The notes beneath the pieces were generated by a model. The model did not search any database. It was not told where the DNA came from and saw only the letters and a program-made list of their open reading frames with translations. 64,000 nt of DNA from Stappia sp. 28M-7 (lineage in GTDB: Bacteria > Pseudomonadota > Alphaproteobacteria > Rhizobiales > Stappiaceae). Positions 8,301 to 18,400 of the stretch are shown one piece after another. The stretch lies in assembly GCF_014252955.1 (NCBI RefSeq), contig NZ_JACMIA010000001.1, forward strand, positions 2,440,258 to 2,504,257, given 5' to 3'. Each line of letters starts with the position of its first letter. The stretch's first letter is position 1. The position numbers and the translations under genes were made by a program.

Positions 8301-8633
8301 TTGGCACTTCCGGGAATCAAGGACCTCGAGTGTTCGGACGATCTCGACAGGATCGTTGATCGCGCGAAGACCGCGAGCGACTTCCTGAAGGCGATCGCTC
8401 ACGAGAGCCGCTTGCTCATCCTGTGCATCCTGGCGGAGGGGGAAAAATCCGTCACGGAGCTGGAGGCCCTGCTCTCGCTGCGTCAGCCGACCGTTTCCCA
8501 GCAGCTTGCGCGGTTGAGAATGGACAAGCTGGTGACCACCCGGCGCGAGGGAAAGACCGTCTACTACCGTCTGGCAAACGACGATGCCCGCCAGATCATC
8601 GAGGCGGTCTACACCGTCTTCTGCCGGGACTGA
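8301..8633 (+). CDS. soxR: SoxR, ArsR-family sulfur-responsive repressor
   Basis: This is a winged-helix repressor of the sox genes, 110 residues from a TTG at 8301. The HTH is clear (SVTELEALLSLRQPTVSQQLARLR, shown in part: LRQPTVSQQLARLR) with the wing REGKTVYY. Three cysteines, Cys11, Cys42 (LLILCILAEG) and Cys108 (VFCRD), match in number and spacing those of the persulfide sensor SqrR (Cys9, 41, 107), where the last two form a polysulfide bridge. This match supports the short TTG start. An in-frame ATG at 8211 would give 140 residues with a low-complexity N-terminus. Neither start has a strong ribosome site. It probably binds the dyads at 6791 and 7706. Confidence 0.88.
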   Translation: MALPGIKDLECSDDLDRIVDRAKTASDFLKAIAHESRLLILCILAEGEKSVTELEALLSLRQPTVSQQLARLRMDKLVTTRREGKTVYYRLANDDARQIIEAVYTVFCRD

Positions 8634-8721
8634 TCCGGGCCGAACGGCCTTCGGCGGGCGACGGGCCGCCGAAGGAAAGCAATCGATAAATCCAGTCGTA
8701 CGCGAAGGGGAGGCGCGGCCG

Positions 8722-9810
8722 ATGGAGATGCAGACATCCTTGGTCATGGCGCTGTGCGGCTTTGCTGGCGGCGTGGTGCTGGGCCTTGCCGCGCGTGTCG
8801 GCCGGTTCTGCACCATGGGCGCGCTCGAGGACGCGTTTCTCGGCGGCGACTTGCGCCGGCTGCGCAGCTGGGCGCTGGCAATAGCCGTCGCGCTGGCGCT
8901 GACCCAGATCGCCATCGCCTTCGGCCATATCGATCCGGCCCGCTCGATCTACCTTCCCTCCACCCTCCCCTGGCTCGGCGCGATTGCCGGCGGCTTGATG
9001 TTCGGCATCGGCATGGCGCTCGTCGGCACCTGCGGGTTCGGCACCCTCGCCCGCATCGGCGGCGGCGACCTGCGCTCTGTCGTGACGTTTCTCGTCATGG
9101 CGGTCTCCGCCTACATGGCGATGCGCGGGGTCACCGGCGTGCTGCGACAGATCCTGATCGATCCGTTCACGCTGTCGCTGGCCTCGCTGGGCGGCACGGC
9201 GCTGGATGATATCCTCGACACGATGCTCGGCATCGAGACGGGCGCGGCGCTGGGGCTCGTCGTCGCCGGCCTCCTGGCGGCCTGGGCCCTGCGCGACGGC
9301 ACCTTCCGATCCGAAACGCGTCTGGTCGTCAGCGGCATCGCCGTCGGCCTTGCAGTCACCGGCGGATGGCTCGCCACCGGCCTACTCGGCAGCAATCCGT
9401 TCGAGCCGCAGAAACTGGAATCCTTCACCTTCGTGCGTCCGCTCGGCGACGCGCTGGTCTACGTGATGACCTATAGCGGCGCGACGCTGACCTTCGGCAT
9501 CGGCTCGGTTTTCGGTGTCACTTTCGGTGCGCTTGCCGGCGCCCTGTTCAAGCGCGAATTCCGCTGGGAGGCATGCGACGATGTGCGCGAACTGCGGCGC
9601 CACATGGTCGGCGCGTTCCTGATGGGAACCGGCGGCATTCTCGCCTTCGGCTGCACCATCGGCCAGGGCATCACCGCCGCTTCGGTGCTGGCCCTCTCCG
9701 CGCCGCTGGTGCTGATTTCCATCGCAATCGGCGCCCGCCTCGGCCTCGCCTGGCTGATCGAGGGCAGCATCATGGGCCTGTTCGGCCAGCGCGGCTCGCA
9801 CGGCACCTGA
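8722..9810 (+). CDS. soxT: SoxT-type YeeE/YedE sulfur-compound permease
   Basis: This is a 362-residue polytopic membrane protein of the YeeE/YedE (TsuA-like) family that imports thiosulfate or related sulfur species. The family's conserved cysteines are visible in GRFCTMGALED (Cys30), VGTCGFGTLARIGGGD (Cys104) and FGCTIGQGITAASVLAL (Cys311). GGGGAGG 8 nt before the ATG at 8722 fixes the start, although the frame is open from 8584. It follows soxR by 88 bp, giving the soxSRT arrangement known from other rhizobial sox clusters. It may supply the sulfur signal sensed by SoxR; that link is inferred. Confidence 0.88.
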   Translation: MEMQTSLVMALCGFAGGVVLGLAARVGRFCTMGALEDAFLGGDLRRLRSWALAIAVALALTQIAIAFGHIDPARSIYLPSTLPWLGAIAGGLMFGIGMALVGTCGFGTLARIGGGDLRSVVTFLVMAVSAYMAMRGVTGVLRQILIDPFTLSLASLGGTALDDILDTMLGIETGAALGLVVAGLLAAWALRDGTFRSETRLVVSGIAVGLAVTGGWLATGLLGSNPFEPQKLESFTFVRPLGDALVYVMTYSGATLTFGIGSVFGVTFGALAGALFKREFRWEACDDVRELRRHMVGAFLMGTGGILAFGCTIGQGITAASVLALSAPLVLISIAIGARLGLAWLIEGSIMGLFGQRGSHGT

Positions 9811-9890
9811 CGCCGGATGCGACAAGGCGGCACGCGTGACCGCGCACCGCCCTATGCCTTCCTACTCCGTGCGCTCGCCTTGGCCGCGCC

Positions 9891-10328
9891 TCAGCGCTCG
9901 CGCACGACCAGCACCGACACCTGCGCGTGGCGAACCACGCGTGCCGCATTCGGACCCAGGAGATAGTCCTTCAGCTCCGGCCGGTGCGAGCCGATGACGA
10001 TGAGGTCGGCCCCCACCTTGTCGGCGGCAACGAGGATCTCCTCGTAGATATTGCCGTGGCCGATCACTGCCTGCACCCGCGTCCCCTTGGGCACATGCGT
10101 ATCGATGAAGCCGTGCAGCGCGTCGCGCGTCTTCTGGATCGCCGACTTCTCGTAGTCGTCCGGGAAGAACGAGCCGACGATGCTGCGGCCGAAATCCGGC
10201 ACGGCGGTGAAGACATGCAGCGTGTCGTCCGCCCCCACCGTCTCCATCGCCGCAGTGATCACCTTGGCCGAAGTCGGCACGTCGCCGAGATCGATACAGG
10301 CAAGAATGTGCTTGAACATCGAGCTCAT
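9891..10328 (-). CDS. universal stress protein linked to TRAP transporter
   Basis: This is a 145-residue UspA-domain protein (MFKHILACIDLG start, VGADLIVIGSHRP, C-terminal ARVVRHAQVSVLVVRER). The nucleotide-binding loop after IGSHRP retains the final G..A pattern but is not a textbook G-2X-G-9X-G(S/T). Its ATG overlaps the stop codon of the upstream TRAP permease gene (ATGA), so translation is coupled. UspA proteins encoded with TRAP transporters (for example TeaD with TeaABC) modulate transport activity, and a similar role is likely here. The M4 methionine is an alternative start. Confidence 0.88.
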   Translation of the reverse strand: MSSMFKHILACIDLGDVPTSAKVITAAMETVGADDTLHVFTAVPDFGRSIVGSFFPDDYEKSAIQKTRDALHGFIDTHVPKGTRVQAVIGHGNIYEEILVAADKVGADLIVIGSHRPELKDYLLGPNAARVVRHAQVSVLVVRER

Positions 10329-13162
10329 GCGGTCGCCTCCTTGCCGGCCTTCTGCCGCTTGTCTTCCATCTGATGCCGCTTGCGGCCACGCTGCAGCATA
10401 TAGACCAGGCCCAGCAGCAGCAGCGCCGGGATGTAGAACAGCTCGCGCGGCGGCTGGTTGTTGGGCATGTCGAGCGTCTGGAACACCTGATCGAAGTCGA
10501 AGCCGGCCTGCTGGGCGGGCGAATCGTAGGTCGCACCGTCGACGATCAGCTTGCCGTCCTGCTCCAGCACCTGCAGCCCGAAGGCATCGAGCCGGTCGAT
10601 CCCTGTCGGCTGATCGCCGACAGGGATCATCATCGTCAGAGTGATCGGGTCGCCGACATCGTTCATGCCCGCCACGGTCGCACGCAGCTCCGTACCTGGC
10701 GCTGCCCGCTCGAGCGTCTCGACGAGGCTCGTCGGATTGACCGATTCATAGGGCGCGACGGTGAGATCCATCCAGAAGCCGGGACGGAACAGCGTGAACG
10801 CCACCAGGATCAGCACCGCCGATTCCCAAAGCCGCGAGCGGACGATGAAATACCCCTGCGCTCCGGCCGTGAATATCAGGATCGCGGCGGTTGCAACGAT
10901 GAAGACGATGACGCCCTCCAGCGGCGTCACGTCGATCAGCAGGATGTCGGTGTTGAAGATGAACAGGAACGGCAGCAGCGCGGTGCGCAGCGAATAGAAG
11001 AACGCCACGAAACCGGTGCGGATCGGATCGCCGCCCGAGACCGCCGCCGCCGCGAATGAGGCAAGCCCCACCGGCGGCGTCACATCCGCCATGATGCCGA
11101 AATAGAACACGAACAGATGCACCGCCACCAGCGGCACGATCAGCCCGTTCTGCTGCCCCAGCGCGACGATAACCGGCGCCAGCAGCGAGGAAACGACGAT
11201 GTAGTTCGCCGTCGTCGGCAGGCCCATGCCCAGGATCAGGCTGAGGATCGCGGTAAAGATCAGGATCAGCAGGATCTGCCCCTGGCTGAGGAACTCCACC
11301 AGCGCCGCCAGCACCGCGCCGACGCCCGTCTGCGACACCGCACCGACGATGATGCCCGCCGCCGCCGTGGCGATGCCGATGCCGATCATGTTCCGCGCGC
11401 CGGCGATCATGCCGTCGATCAGCTCCGACCAGCCGCGCGCCACCGTTCCTTCCGTCGGCTCCTTGCGGAAATAGGCGAAGAGCGGACGCTGGGTGAGCAG
11501 GATGAAGATCATCAGCATCGCCGCCCAGAACGCCGAAAGCGACGGCGACAGCCGCTCAACCATCAGGCACCAGATCAGCACGAAGACCGGCAGCAGGAAG
11601 TGCAGGCCAGACTTGACCGTCGGCCCCGGCTCCGGCAGCCGCACCACCGGCACGTTCGGATCGTCCATCTCCAGGTCGGGAAACTGCGCGCAATACCGCA
11701 CGAGCCCCACATAGACGGCCAGGAGGAGCACCGCGACCGCCCATTGGGTCGCATCGCCGGCCAGTCGCGACAGCACGTCCATGAAGAAGAACAGGCCGAA
11801 GGACGCGATGGCGGCAACGCCGATCACCAGCGCACCGGTCGACAGGACGCGCATGCGCGTGTCCTCGCCGGCCCGCGAGCGCAGCAGGGCCAGAACGCAA
11901 GCAATGAGCCCGAGGACGATCAGGATCGCGAACAGACGGTTCTGCGAACTGCCGAGCGCCTCGAAGGCGGCGAACAGGTAGTAGATGCCTCCCGCGATCG
12001 CCAGCATCACCGAAATCGTCACGCCGAAGGAGATCAACGCCCATTTCAGCGGCTTGGGCTCGCTCGCCCGCGGCAGCCCCTCCATGCCCTTCCGCATCGC
12101 TTCCAGGTGCACGATGTAGACCAGAGCGATGTAGGAGATGATCGCCGGGATGAAGGCGTGCTTGACCACCTCGAAATACGAGATGCCGATATATTCGACC
12201 ATCAGGAAGGCGGCGGCGCCCATCACCGGCGGCATGATCTGGCCGTTGACCGACGAGGCCACCTCGACGGCGCCGGCCTTTTCCGGCGAGAAGCCGACAC
12301 GGCGCATCATGGGGATCGTGAAGGTGCCGGTGGTCACCACATTGGCGATGGACGAGCCGGAAATGAGGCCTGTCATGCCGGAAGCGACGACCGCAGCCTT
12401 TGCCGGACCGCCGCTGAAATGGCCCATCAGCGAGAATGCCACCTTGATGAAGTAGTTGCCCGCTCCCGCCTTGTCGAGCAAGGCGCCGAACAGCACGAAC
12501 AGGAAGACGAGATCGGTGGAAACGCCGAGCGCGATGCCGAAGACGCCCTCCGTCGACAGCCACTGGTGGAAGGCGACAGCGTTGAAGCTCGCGCCCTTCC
12601 AGGCAAGCAGACCGGGCGCATAGGGCCCCAGGAACGTGTAGCCGAGGAAGACGATCGCGACGATCATCAGGGGCGGACCGAGAGCGCGGCGCGTTGCCTC
12701 CAGCAGGAACAGGATGCCCAGCACGGCGACGACGACGTCGGTGCTGTTCGGATTGTTCGGGCGGTCGGCGAGTCGCGAGCCCATCAGGCTCTTGATCAAC
12801 GCGGTGTCGAAAACGAAGAGATACAGCGCACAGGCCGTGGCGCCGATGGCCAGCGCCCAGTCGGCGATCGGCACGGAGCGCCGCGGAGAATTGCGAAAGG
12901 CGGGAAAGACGAGATAGGCGAGGAAAAGCGCGAAGGCGAGATGGATCGGCCGCGCCTCGCGGCTCGAGAACACGCCGATGCCCAGACTGTAGGGCAGCGG
13001 CGAGGCGATCCAGATCTGGAACAGCGACCAGGCCAGCGCGACGCCGGCAATCAGCATCGCAACCTGCCGGTTGGCCGGGTTGCGTCCGCCCGTATCGGTC
13101 GAGGCAACCAGGTCCTCAAGCTCGGACGCGCTCAGTTGTCCCTTGTTCGTGCCTTCGCTCAT
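10325..13162 (-). CDS. TRAP transporter fused permease (DctQM fusion, TAXI type)
   Basis: This is a 945-residue inner-membrane protein in which the small (4TM) and large (12TM) TRAP permease subunits are fused, the form that works with TAXI-type receptors. The large-subunit signatures are visible (GPAKAAVVASGMTGLISGS, GLPTTANYIVVSSLL, PPVGLASFAAAA). After the last permease helices, a C-terminal soluble segment containing TLTMMIPVGDQPTGIDRL resembles the DUF3394 domain often fused here. The start at 13162 (MSEGTNKGQ) follows a G-rich sequence; the frame opens at 13198. It is driven by a Na+ or H+ gradient, and its substrate cannot be read from sequence. Confidence 0.92.
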   Translation of the reverse strand: MSEGTNKGQLSASELEDLVASTDTGGRNPANRQVAMLIAGVALAWSLFQIWIASPLPYSLGIGVFSSREARPIHLAFALFLAYLVFPAFRNSPRRSVPIADWALAIGATACALYLFVFDTALIKSLMGSRLADRPNNPNSTDVVVAVLGILFLLEATRRALGPPLMIVAIVFLGYTFLGPYAPGLLAWKGASFNAVAFHQWLSTEGVFGIALGVSTDLVFLFVLFGALLDKAGAGNYFIKVAFSLMGHFSGGPAKAAVVASGMTGLISGSSIANVVTTGTFTIPMMRRVGFSPEKAGAVEVASSVNGQIMPPVMGAAAFLMVEYIGISYFEVVKHAFIPAIISYIALVYIVHLEAMRKGMEGLPRASEPKPLKWALISFGVTISVMLAIAGGIYYLFAAFEALGSSQNRLFAILIVLGLIACVLALLRSRAGEDTRMRVLSTGALVIGVAAIASFGLFFFMDVLSRLAGDATQWAVAVLLLAVYVGLVRYCAQFPDLEMDDPNVPVVRLPEPGPTVKSGLHFLLPVFVLIWCLMVERLSPSLSAFWAAMLMIFILLTQRPLFAYFRKEPTEGTVARGWSELIDGMIAGARNMIGIGIATAAAGIIVGAVSQTGVGAVLAALVEFLSQGQILLILIFTAILSLILGMGLPTTANYIVVSSLLAPVIVALGQQNGLIVPLVAVHLFVFYFGIMADVTPPVGLASFAAAAVSGGDPIRTGFVAFFYSLRTALLPFLFIFNTDILLIDVTPLEGVIVFIVATAAILIFTAGAQGYFIVRSRLWESAVLILVAFTLFRPGFWMDLTVAPYESVNPTSLVETLERAAPGTELRATVAGMNDVGDPITLTMMIPVGDQPTGIDRLDAFGLQVLEQDGKLIVDGATYDSPAQQAGFDFDQVFQTLDMPNNQPPRELFYIPALLLLGLVYMLQRGRKRHQMEDKRQKAGKEATA

Positions 13163-13227
13163 GAGCCCCCCACAGGTTCGACCTTTACCTTGTCGCATCA
13201 GGCGGAGTTGCCCGAGCGCAATCCGGA

Positions 13228-13263
13228 AGAAAATGGGCCGGCGCGAAGGAACCGCGCCGGCCC
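13228..13263 (-). terminator. intrinsic terminator between TAXI receptor and TRAP permease genes
   Basis: An 11-bp perfect GC stem (GGGCCGGCGCG with its complement, 7-nt loop) is followed on the minus strand by ATTTTCTT. It lies 11 bp after the receptor stop and before the permease start. It probably allows some read-through, so that more receptor than permease is made. Confidence 0.75.
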
Positions 13264-13273
13264 GGAACCTGGA

Positions 13274-14242
13274 TTACATCCAGCCGCGCTCCTTGTAGTA
13301 GCGCTCTGCCCCCTCGTGCAGCGGTGCCGAGAGGTTGTTCTTGATCATGTCCTCTTCCTTCAGGTTCTCGAAGGCGGGATGCATCTGCTTGAAGCGACCG
13401 AAGTTCTCGAACACCGCCTTGGTCACCGCGTAGATGACGTCCGGCGAGGTCTTGGTCGAGGAGACGAAGGTCGCGCCCACGCCGAAGGTGGTGGTGTCCT
13501 CGTCGGTGCCCGCATACATGCCGGCCGGAATGGTCGCCATGGAGTAGAACGGGTTGTCGTCGACGAGCTTGCGGATGACGTCATTGTCGACGTTGATCAG
13601 GCGCGAGTCGCAGGAGGTGGTGGCCTCCTTGATCGTTCCCGCCGGGTGGCCGACGGTGAAAACGATGGCGTCGATCTTGTTGTCGCACAGTGCGGCCGAC
13701 TGCTCGGCCGACTTCAGCTCGGCGGCGAGCGAGAAGTCCGAGGCGCTCCAGCCCATCTTGTCCATCACCACCTCGAAGGTGGCGCGGGCGCCCGAGCCCG
13801 GATCGCCCATGTTGACGCGCTTGCCCTTCAGGTCGTCGAAGGTCTTGATGCCGGAATCGGCGCGCGCCACCACGGTGAACGGCTCCGGATGCACGGAGAA
13901 GACCGCACGCAGCTCCTCGAACTTGCCATCCGGGAACGTGTCGGGGGCCGTGCCGTTATAGGCGTGGTACTGCCAGTCCGACTGGGCGACGCCCATGTCG
14001 AGGTCGCCGGCGCGGATGCCGTTGATGTTGGATACCGAGCCGCCGGTCGTGTGCGTGCACTTGATGTCGTGCTCGGCCGAACCACGGTTGACCAGACGGC
14101 AGATAGCGCCACCGACCTGGTAGTAGACGCCGGTCTGGCCGCCGGTGCCGATGGTGATGAAGGTCTCGGCCTGGGCCGTGCCGGACAGCGCCATGGCGCC
14201 GGCGAGCATCGTACCAAGGGTCAATGACTTGAAGAGTTTCAT
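13274..14242 (-). CDS. TAXI-family TRAP transporter solute receptor
   Basis: This is a 322-residue periplasmic binding protein. A signal peptide (MKLFKSLTLGTMLAGAMALS...AQA) supports the start at 14242, where GGAGG lies 7 nt before the ATG. The mature protein begins TFITIGTGGQTGVYYQVGG, the hallmark of the TAXI family (TTT / immunogenic-protein type), and contains MGDPGSGARATFE. It delivers an unidentified solute to the fused permease encoded downstream past a terminator. Characterised TAXI receptors bind small organic acids, but nothing in this sequence settles the ligand. Confidence 0.92.
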   Translation of the reverse strand: MKLFKSLTLGTMLAGAMALSGTAQAETFITIGTGGQTGVYYQVGGAICRLVNRGSAEHDIKCTHTTGGSVSNINGIRAGDLDMGVAQSDWQYHAYNGTAPDTFPDGKFEELRAVFSVHPEPFTVVARADSGIKTFDDLKGKRVNMGDPGSGARATFEVVMDKMGWSASDFSLAAELKSAEQSAALCDNKIDAIVFTVGHPAGTIKEATTSCDSRLINVDNDVIRKLVDDNPFYSMATIPAGMYAGTDEDTTTFGVGATFVSSTKTSPDVIYAVTKAVFENFGRFKQMHPAFENLKEEDMIKNNLSAPLHEGAERYYKERGWM

Positions 14243-14668
14243 ATGGTGCCTCCCGTGATAGGCAGCGGTTTCGTGCGACACGCAGGGAAAAGCCGTCAGG
14301 ACGGGCCTCCCGTTTCAAAGCGGTTCAGGAAGATCGTGGGCCCGTTACACGGGACCGGCATTCGCGCACAGGGCTCGATCCTGCATCGGATCGCGCCGCC
14401 TGCCGGCAGTCTCGAAAGCTGCCTTCGCACGAACAACCGCCTCCTCTCCTCGCTTCTGGCGCGTGAGCTGGACAGGACTGCCACAGCCTTCCCGCGAAAA
14501 TGCGGAAAGTCAGGTTAGACCGAAAGTGGACGGTCTTCCAACCCCCTGTAGAGGTTCTGGAAAAAATGGAGAGAGGCCGTCTGGAAGATTGCAGGACATT
14601 CTTGCGATATCTTGCAGACAATCGGCGCGTCCGCGCATCGGCCGCGGCGGCACTAGTGCAGCAAGACT
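14243..14668. other. intergenic region upstream of TAXI receptor gene
   Basis: This 426-bp stretch has no convincing gene. It must hold the promoter of the minus-strand TRAP operon, but I cannot pick out clear -35 and -10 elements. A 7-bp inverted repeat (TCTTCCA / TGGAAGA) lies around 14533-14590. Minus-strand frames crossing it show no gene-like start or composition. Confidence 0.4.
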
Positions 14669-14959
14669 TCAGTCGCCGCTTTTGCCGCCGGAGATCACTT
14701 CGAGGAAATTGCGACGCAGCTGCGCCTCGTCCTGCCCCTCGCGAAGGCCCTGGCGCCACTGATCTATGACCAGACGCAAGGCAAGCGTTTCGCGCGTGTG
14801 CGGCAGACGGCTGAGGTAATCGGTAAAGTAGTCGTCGAGCGCCTGACGGTCGAGCGCACCTTGCGCGATCAGCCCATGGATGAGTGCCATGGTCGCAGCG
14901 ATGTGCCCCCTCAGGAACTCATACTCTGCCGTGCTGTTTCCGCCGGAGGTGTCAGACAT
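14669..14959 (-). CDS. hypothetical protein, 96 residues
   Basis: I do not recognise this gene. From the ATG at 14959 it gives an acidic, helix-rich soluble protein (EYEFLRGHIAATMALIHGL, then DYLSRLPHTRETLALRLVID) with no signal peptide, membrane span or cysteine. The amphipathic composition looks like a real protein, but the ribosome site is weak. The open frame extends to 15181 through sequence that looks non-coding. It stands alone between the TRAP operon and tRNA-Lys. Confidence 0.55.
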   Translation of the reverse strand: MSDTSGGNSTAEYEFLRGHIAATMALIHGLIAQGALDRQALDDYFTDYLSRLPHTRETLALRLVIDQWRQGLREGQDEAQLRRNFLEVISGGKSGD

Positions 14960-15334
14960 CGTCTCGTGCGTCCGTTCCGTCGTTGTGATGATCACTTGCC
15001 CCTGCCAACAGTTGTACACAGCATCGGCAGGATGGTCGATAGACGATGCGCGTGGCCGGTCCGGACAAGGCCGGCGCCGGGACATCGCTCCCGTCATTCC
15101 CAAGCGTAACTCTACATCATGAAGGAAGGGTTTTCCAATCGAGCCGGTGAGCAAACGCTCAACAAGCCCCGCATCCAGCATGTCGGATCCGAGTCAGATG
15201 GCGGCAAGGCGCTTGGAAAGAGAGGAAATGCCGAGGCGGTACAGCAAGTCCGGCGGCAATGGTGCCCACCAGAATTCCCCCGCGCGTTTGGCGGTCTCGA
15301 CCGTTTCTCGAGGCCGCCGCGCTGCGGAAGATTT

Positions 15335-15410
15335 TGGTGAGCCCGCAGGGGCTCGAACCCTGGACCTACTGATTAAAAGTCAGTTGCTCTACCAACTGAG
15401 CTACAGGCTC
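15335..15410 (-). tRNA. tRNA-Lys (anticodon UUU), CCA encoded
   Basis: A complete cloverleaf is readable on the minus strand. The acceptor GAGCCTG pairs with CGGGCTC (one G-U), TA occupies positions 8-9, and the D arm starts GCTCAGTTGGTAGAGC. The anticodon stem ACTGA encloses loop CTTTTAA with anticodon TTT, and the T arm is CAGGGTTCGAGCCCCTG. Discriminator A is followed by a genomically encoded CCA (15335-15337). Confidence 0.97.
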
Positions 15411-15493
15411 ACACGCGCGTTCCTGTAACAATGTGCGCCCGGCGTGACAAGAGGCGAATTGGCAAGGGTGGATAACCGCCCTCGCCTTGCCGC

Positions 15494-18400
15494 TCACGCA
15501 GGCTTGGTCTCGTCCCGGGCGACATCGGCTCCGGCATAGATCCCCTTGAGGCGTTCGCGCAGGATCTGCATGACCACATAGAGCACGGGGATCAGCACAA
15601 CGCCCAAGGTCGTGGCGAACAGCATGCCGCCGAACACCGCGAATCCGATGGCCTTCTGGCTGGCCGCACCGGCGCCGCTCGCGGTGACCAGCGGAACGAC
15701 GCCCAGCAGGAAGGCCAGCGCCGTCATCATCACCGCACGGAACCGCAGATGCGCAGCCTCGCGAGCCGCAGCAATGATCGACTTGCCCTTTTCCCGCTCC
15801 TCCATCGCGAACTCGACGATCAGGATGGCGTTCTTGGCACCAAGGCCGACAAGCATGATCATGCCGATCTGGGTGTAGAGATTGACGTCGCTCCCCGTGG
15901 CCGCCACCGCGGCGAAAGCCCCCAGCAACGCCACCGTCACCGACATCAGAATCGCCAGCGGCATCGACCAGCTCTCGTACTGGGCAACCAGGAAGAGATA
16001 GGCGAACAGGATCGACAGCATCAGCACGATGACCACCACGGCCCCCGCCCCCTGCTGCTGCAGCGCCGAGCCGGTCCACTCGTAGGTGTAGCCGGACGGC
16101 AGCGCCTCGGCCGCGCCCCGCTCCATTTCCGTGATCGTGTCGCCGGTGGACATGCCGGCTTTGGGAGCGGCATTGACGGAGGCGGAGCGGAACATGTTGT
16201 AGCGGTTCAGAATCTGCGGACCGAGCACGTTCTCTACGCTGACGATCGAGCGCAGCGGGACCATCTCTCCCGTCTCGTTGCGCACATGCAGCTGCGCGAT
16301 ATCGTCGGCCCGGTCGCGAAGCGCGCCTTCCGCCTGAATCATCACACGATAAACACGGCCGAACAGGTTGAAATCGTTGACGTAGTATCCGCCGAGATAG
16401 GCCTGAAGCGTCTGGAAGACATCCGAGATTCTGATGCCGAGCAGCTTCGCCCGCTCGCGGTCGAGATTGACGAAGAGCTGCGGCACGTTCGCCCGGAAGG
16501 TGGAATAGGCCTGGGCGATGGAGGGCTGCTGGTTGGCGGTGTAGACCAGCGAGCCGACCGCCGAGGACAGGTCCTGCGGCGTGCCGCCGCCGGTCTGCTG
16601 GACTTTCATCTCGACGCCGGCGGTGGTGCCGAGCCCGGGAATCGGCGGCGCGTTGAAGGCGATGATATTGGCCCCGGGAATCGTCGCGAACGTCGCCCAG
16701 AGCCTGGCGAGGATCCCGTCGGCGCTCAGCTCCGGCGTCGTGCGCTCGCCCCAGGGCTTCAGCTTGACGATGACCATGCCCGCATTCGGCGAAAGGCCCG
16801 AATTGAGGATCGAGAAGCCGTTGACCATGATGATGTGCTGGATGCCGTCGACACCTTCCAGCATCTCCTCCATCCGGTCGGTGATCTCCGTGGTGCGCGG
16901 CAGCGCAGCACCGTCCGGCAACTGCACATCGACCATCAGGTAGCCCTGATCCTCCAGCGGCAGGAAGCCCTGCGGCAGGCGGCCGCTCATCACCACGATC
17001 AGCGCAATGGCACCGGCAACGCCGACAAGACCGAGGAACGACCGGGGAAGCAGGCGCGACACGACGCCGACATAGCCGTCGCGGGCGTGGCCAATTCCCT
17101 TTTCGAAGACTGCCAGCAGCCCGCGCGGCGGGCCGGAGCGCGCCTTCAGCACCAGGCCGCACAGGGCCGGCGACAGGGTCAGCGCGTTGATCGAGGAAAT
17201 CACCACCGAGACCGAGATCGTCACGGCGAACTGCGAATAGAGCCGTCCGGTGATGCCGGGCATGAAGATCGTCGGCACGAATACGGCGAGCAGCACCAGG
17301 GTGGTCGCGATCACCGGCGTGGTGATCTGCGCCATCGCCTTCTCGGTCGCTTCCTTGGCCGACAGGCCCTCCTCCGCGATGATGCGCTCGACATTCTCCA
17401 CCACGATGATGGCGTCGTCGACGACGATGCCGATGGCCAGCACCAGCGCGAACAGGCTGATCGTGTTGAGCGACATGCCCGCCAGCAGCAGCACCGCGAA
17501 TGTACCGATCAGCGAGACGGGAATGGCGACGGTCGGGATGATCGTCGCCCGCCAGTTGCCGAGAAACACGAAGACCACCGCGACCACGAGCGCGAAGGTC
17601 ATCATCAAGGTCATGACCACATCGTCGAGCGAGCGCTCGACGAACTCGGTCGTGTCGAAGGGAATGTCGTAGGCGACATCTTCCGGGAAGGCCTTGGACA
17701 GTTCCTCCAGCCGCGCCCTGACGCCCTCGGCAACGGCAAGCGCGTTGGCGCCCGGCGCCTGGTAGACCGCAAGCACGGTCGCCGGATTGCCGTCATAGCG
17801 TCCGCTCGCCGCGTAGAACTGCGACCCGAGCTCGACCCGGGCCACATCGCCGATGCGCACCAGGGCCCCGTCGTCGCCGGTCCGCAGCACGATGTTGCGG
17901 AACTCCTCGACCGTCGACAGGCGCCCCTGCGCCCGCACGGTGTACTGGAACTGCTGCCCGTCGGGCGCCGGCGGCGCGCCGATCTGGCCGGCCGCGACCT
18001 GGAGGTTCTGGTCCTGGATCGCCGCGATGAAGTCCGACGGCGTCATCGACAGGGCCGCGAGCCGATTCGGATCGAGCCAGATCCGCATGCCATAGGCAAA
18101 GTCGGTCAGCACGTCGGCCTTGCCCACGCCCTTCACGCGGGCAAGCGAATCCTTGAGGTTGATCGAGGCGTAGTTGGCGAGAAACAGCTCGTCATAGGTG
18201 CGGTTGGGCGAATACAGCGTCACGACCAGCAGCATGTTGGTGCTGGCCTTCTGCACGGTCACGCCGCTGCGGGTGACGTCGGCCGGCAGCACGCTGGTTG
18301 CCTGCGAGACGCGGTTCTGCACGTTGACCGCAGCGATGTCCGGATCCGTGCCGACATCGAAGACGATGTTCAGCGAGTAGCTGCCGTTGTCGGAGCTGTT

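Noticed and set aside
11117-14227. Very long plus-strand open frame (over 1000 codons) opposite the TRAP permease and receptor genes
   Set aside because: It is antisense to two well-supported genes, is rich in Arg, His, Gln and Asp as expected from the complement of GC-rich codons, and matches no family. High GC makes such frames common.
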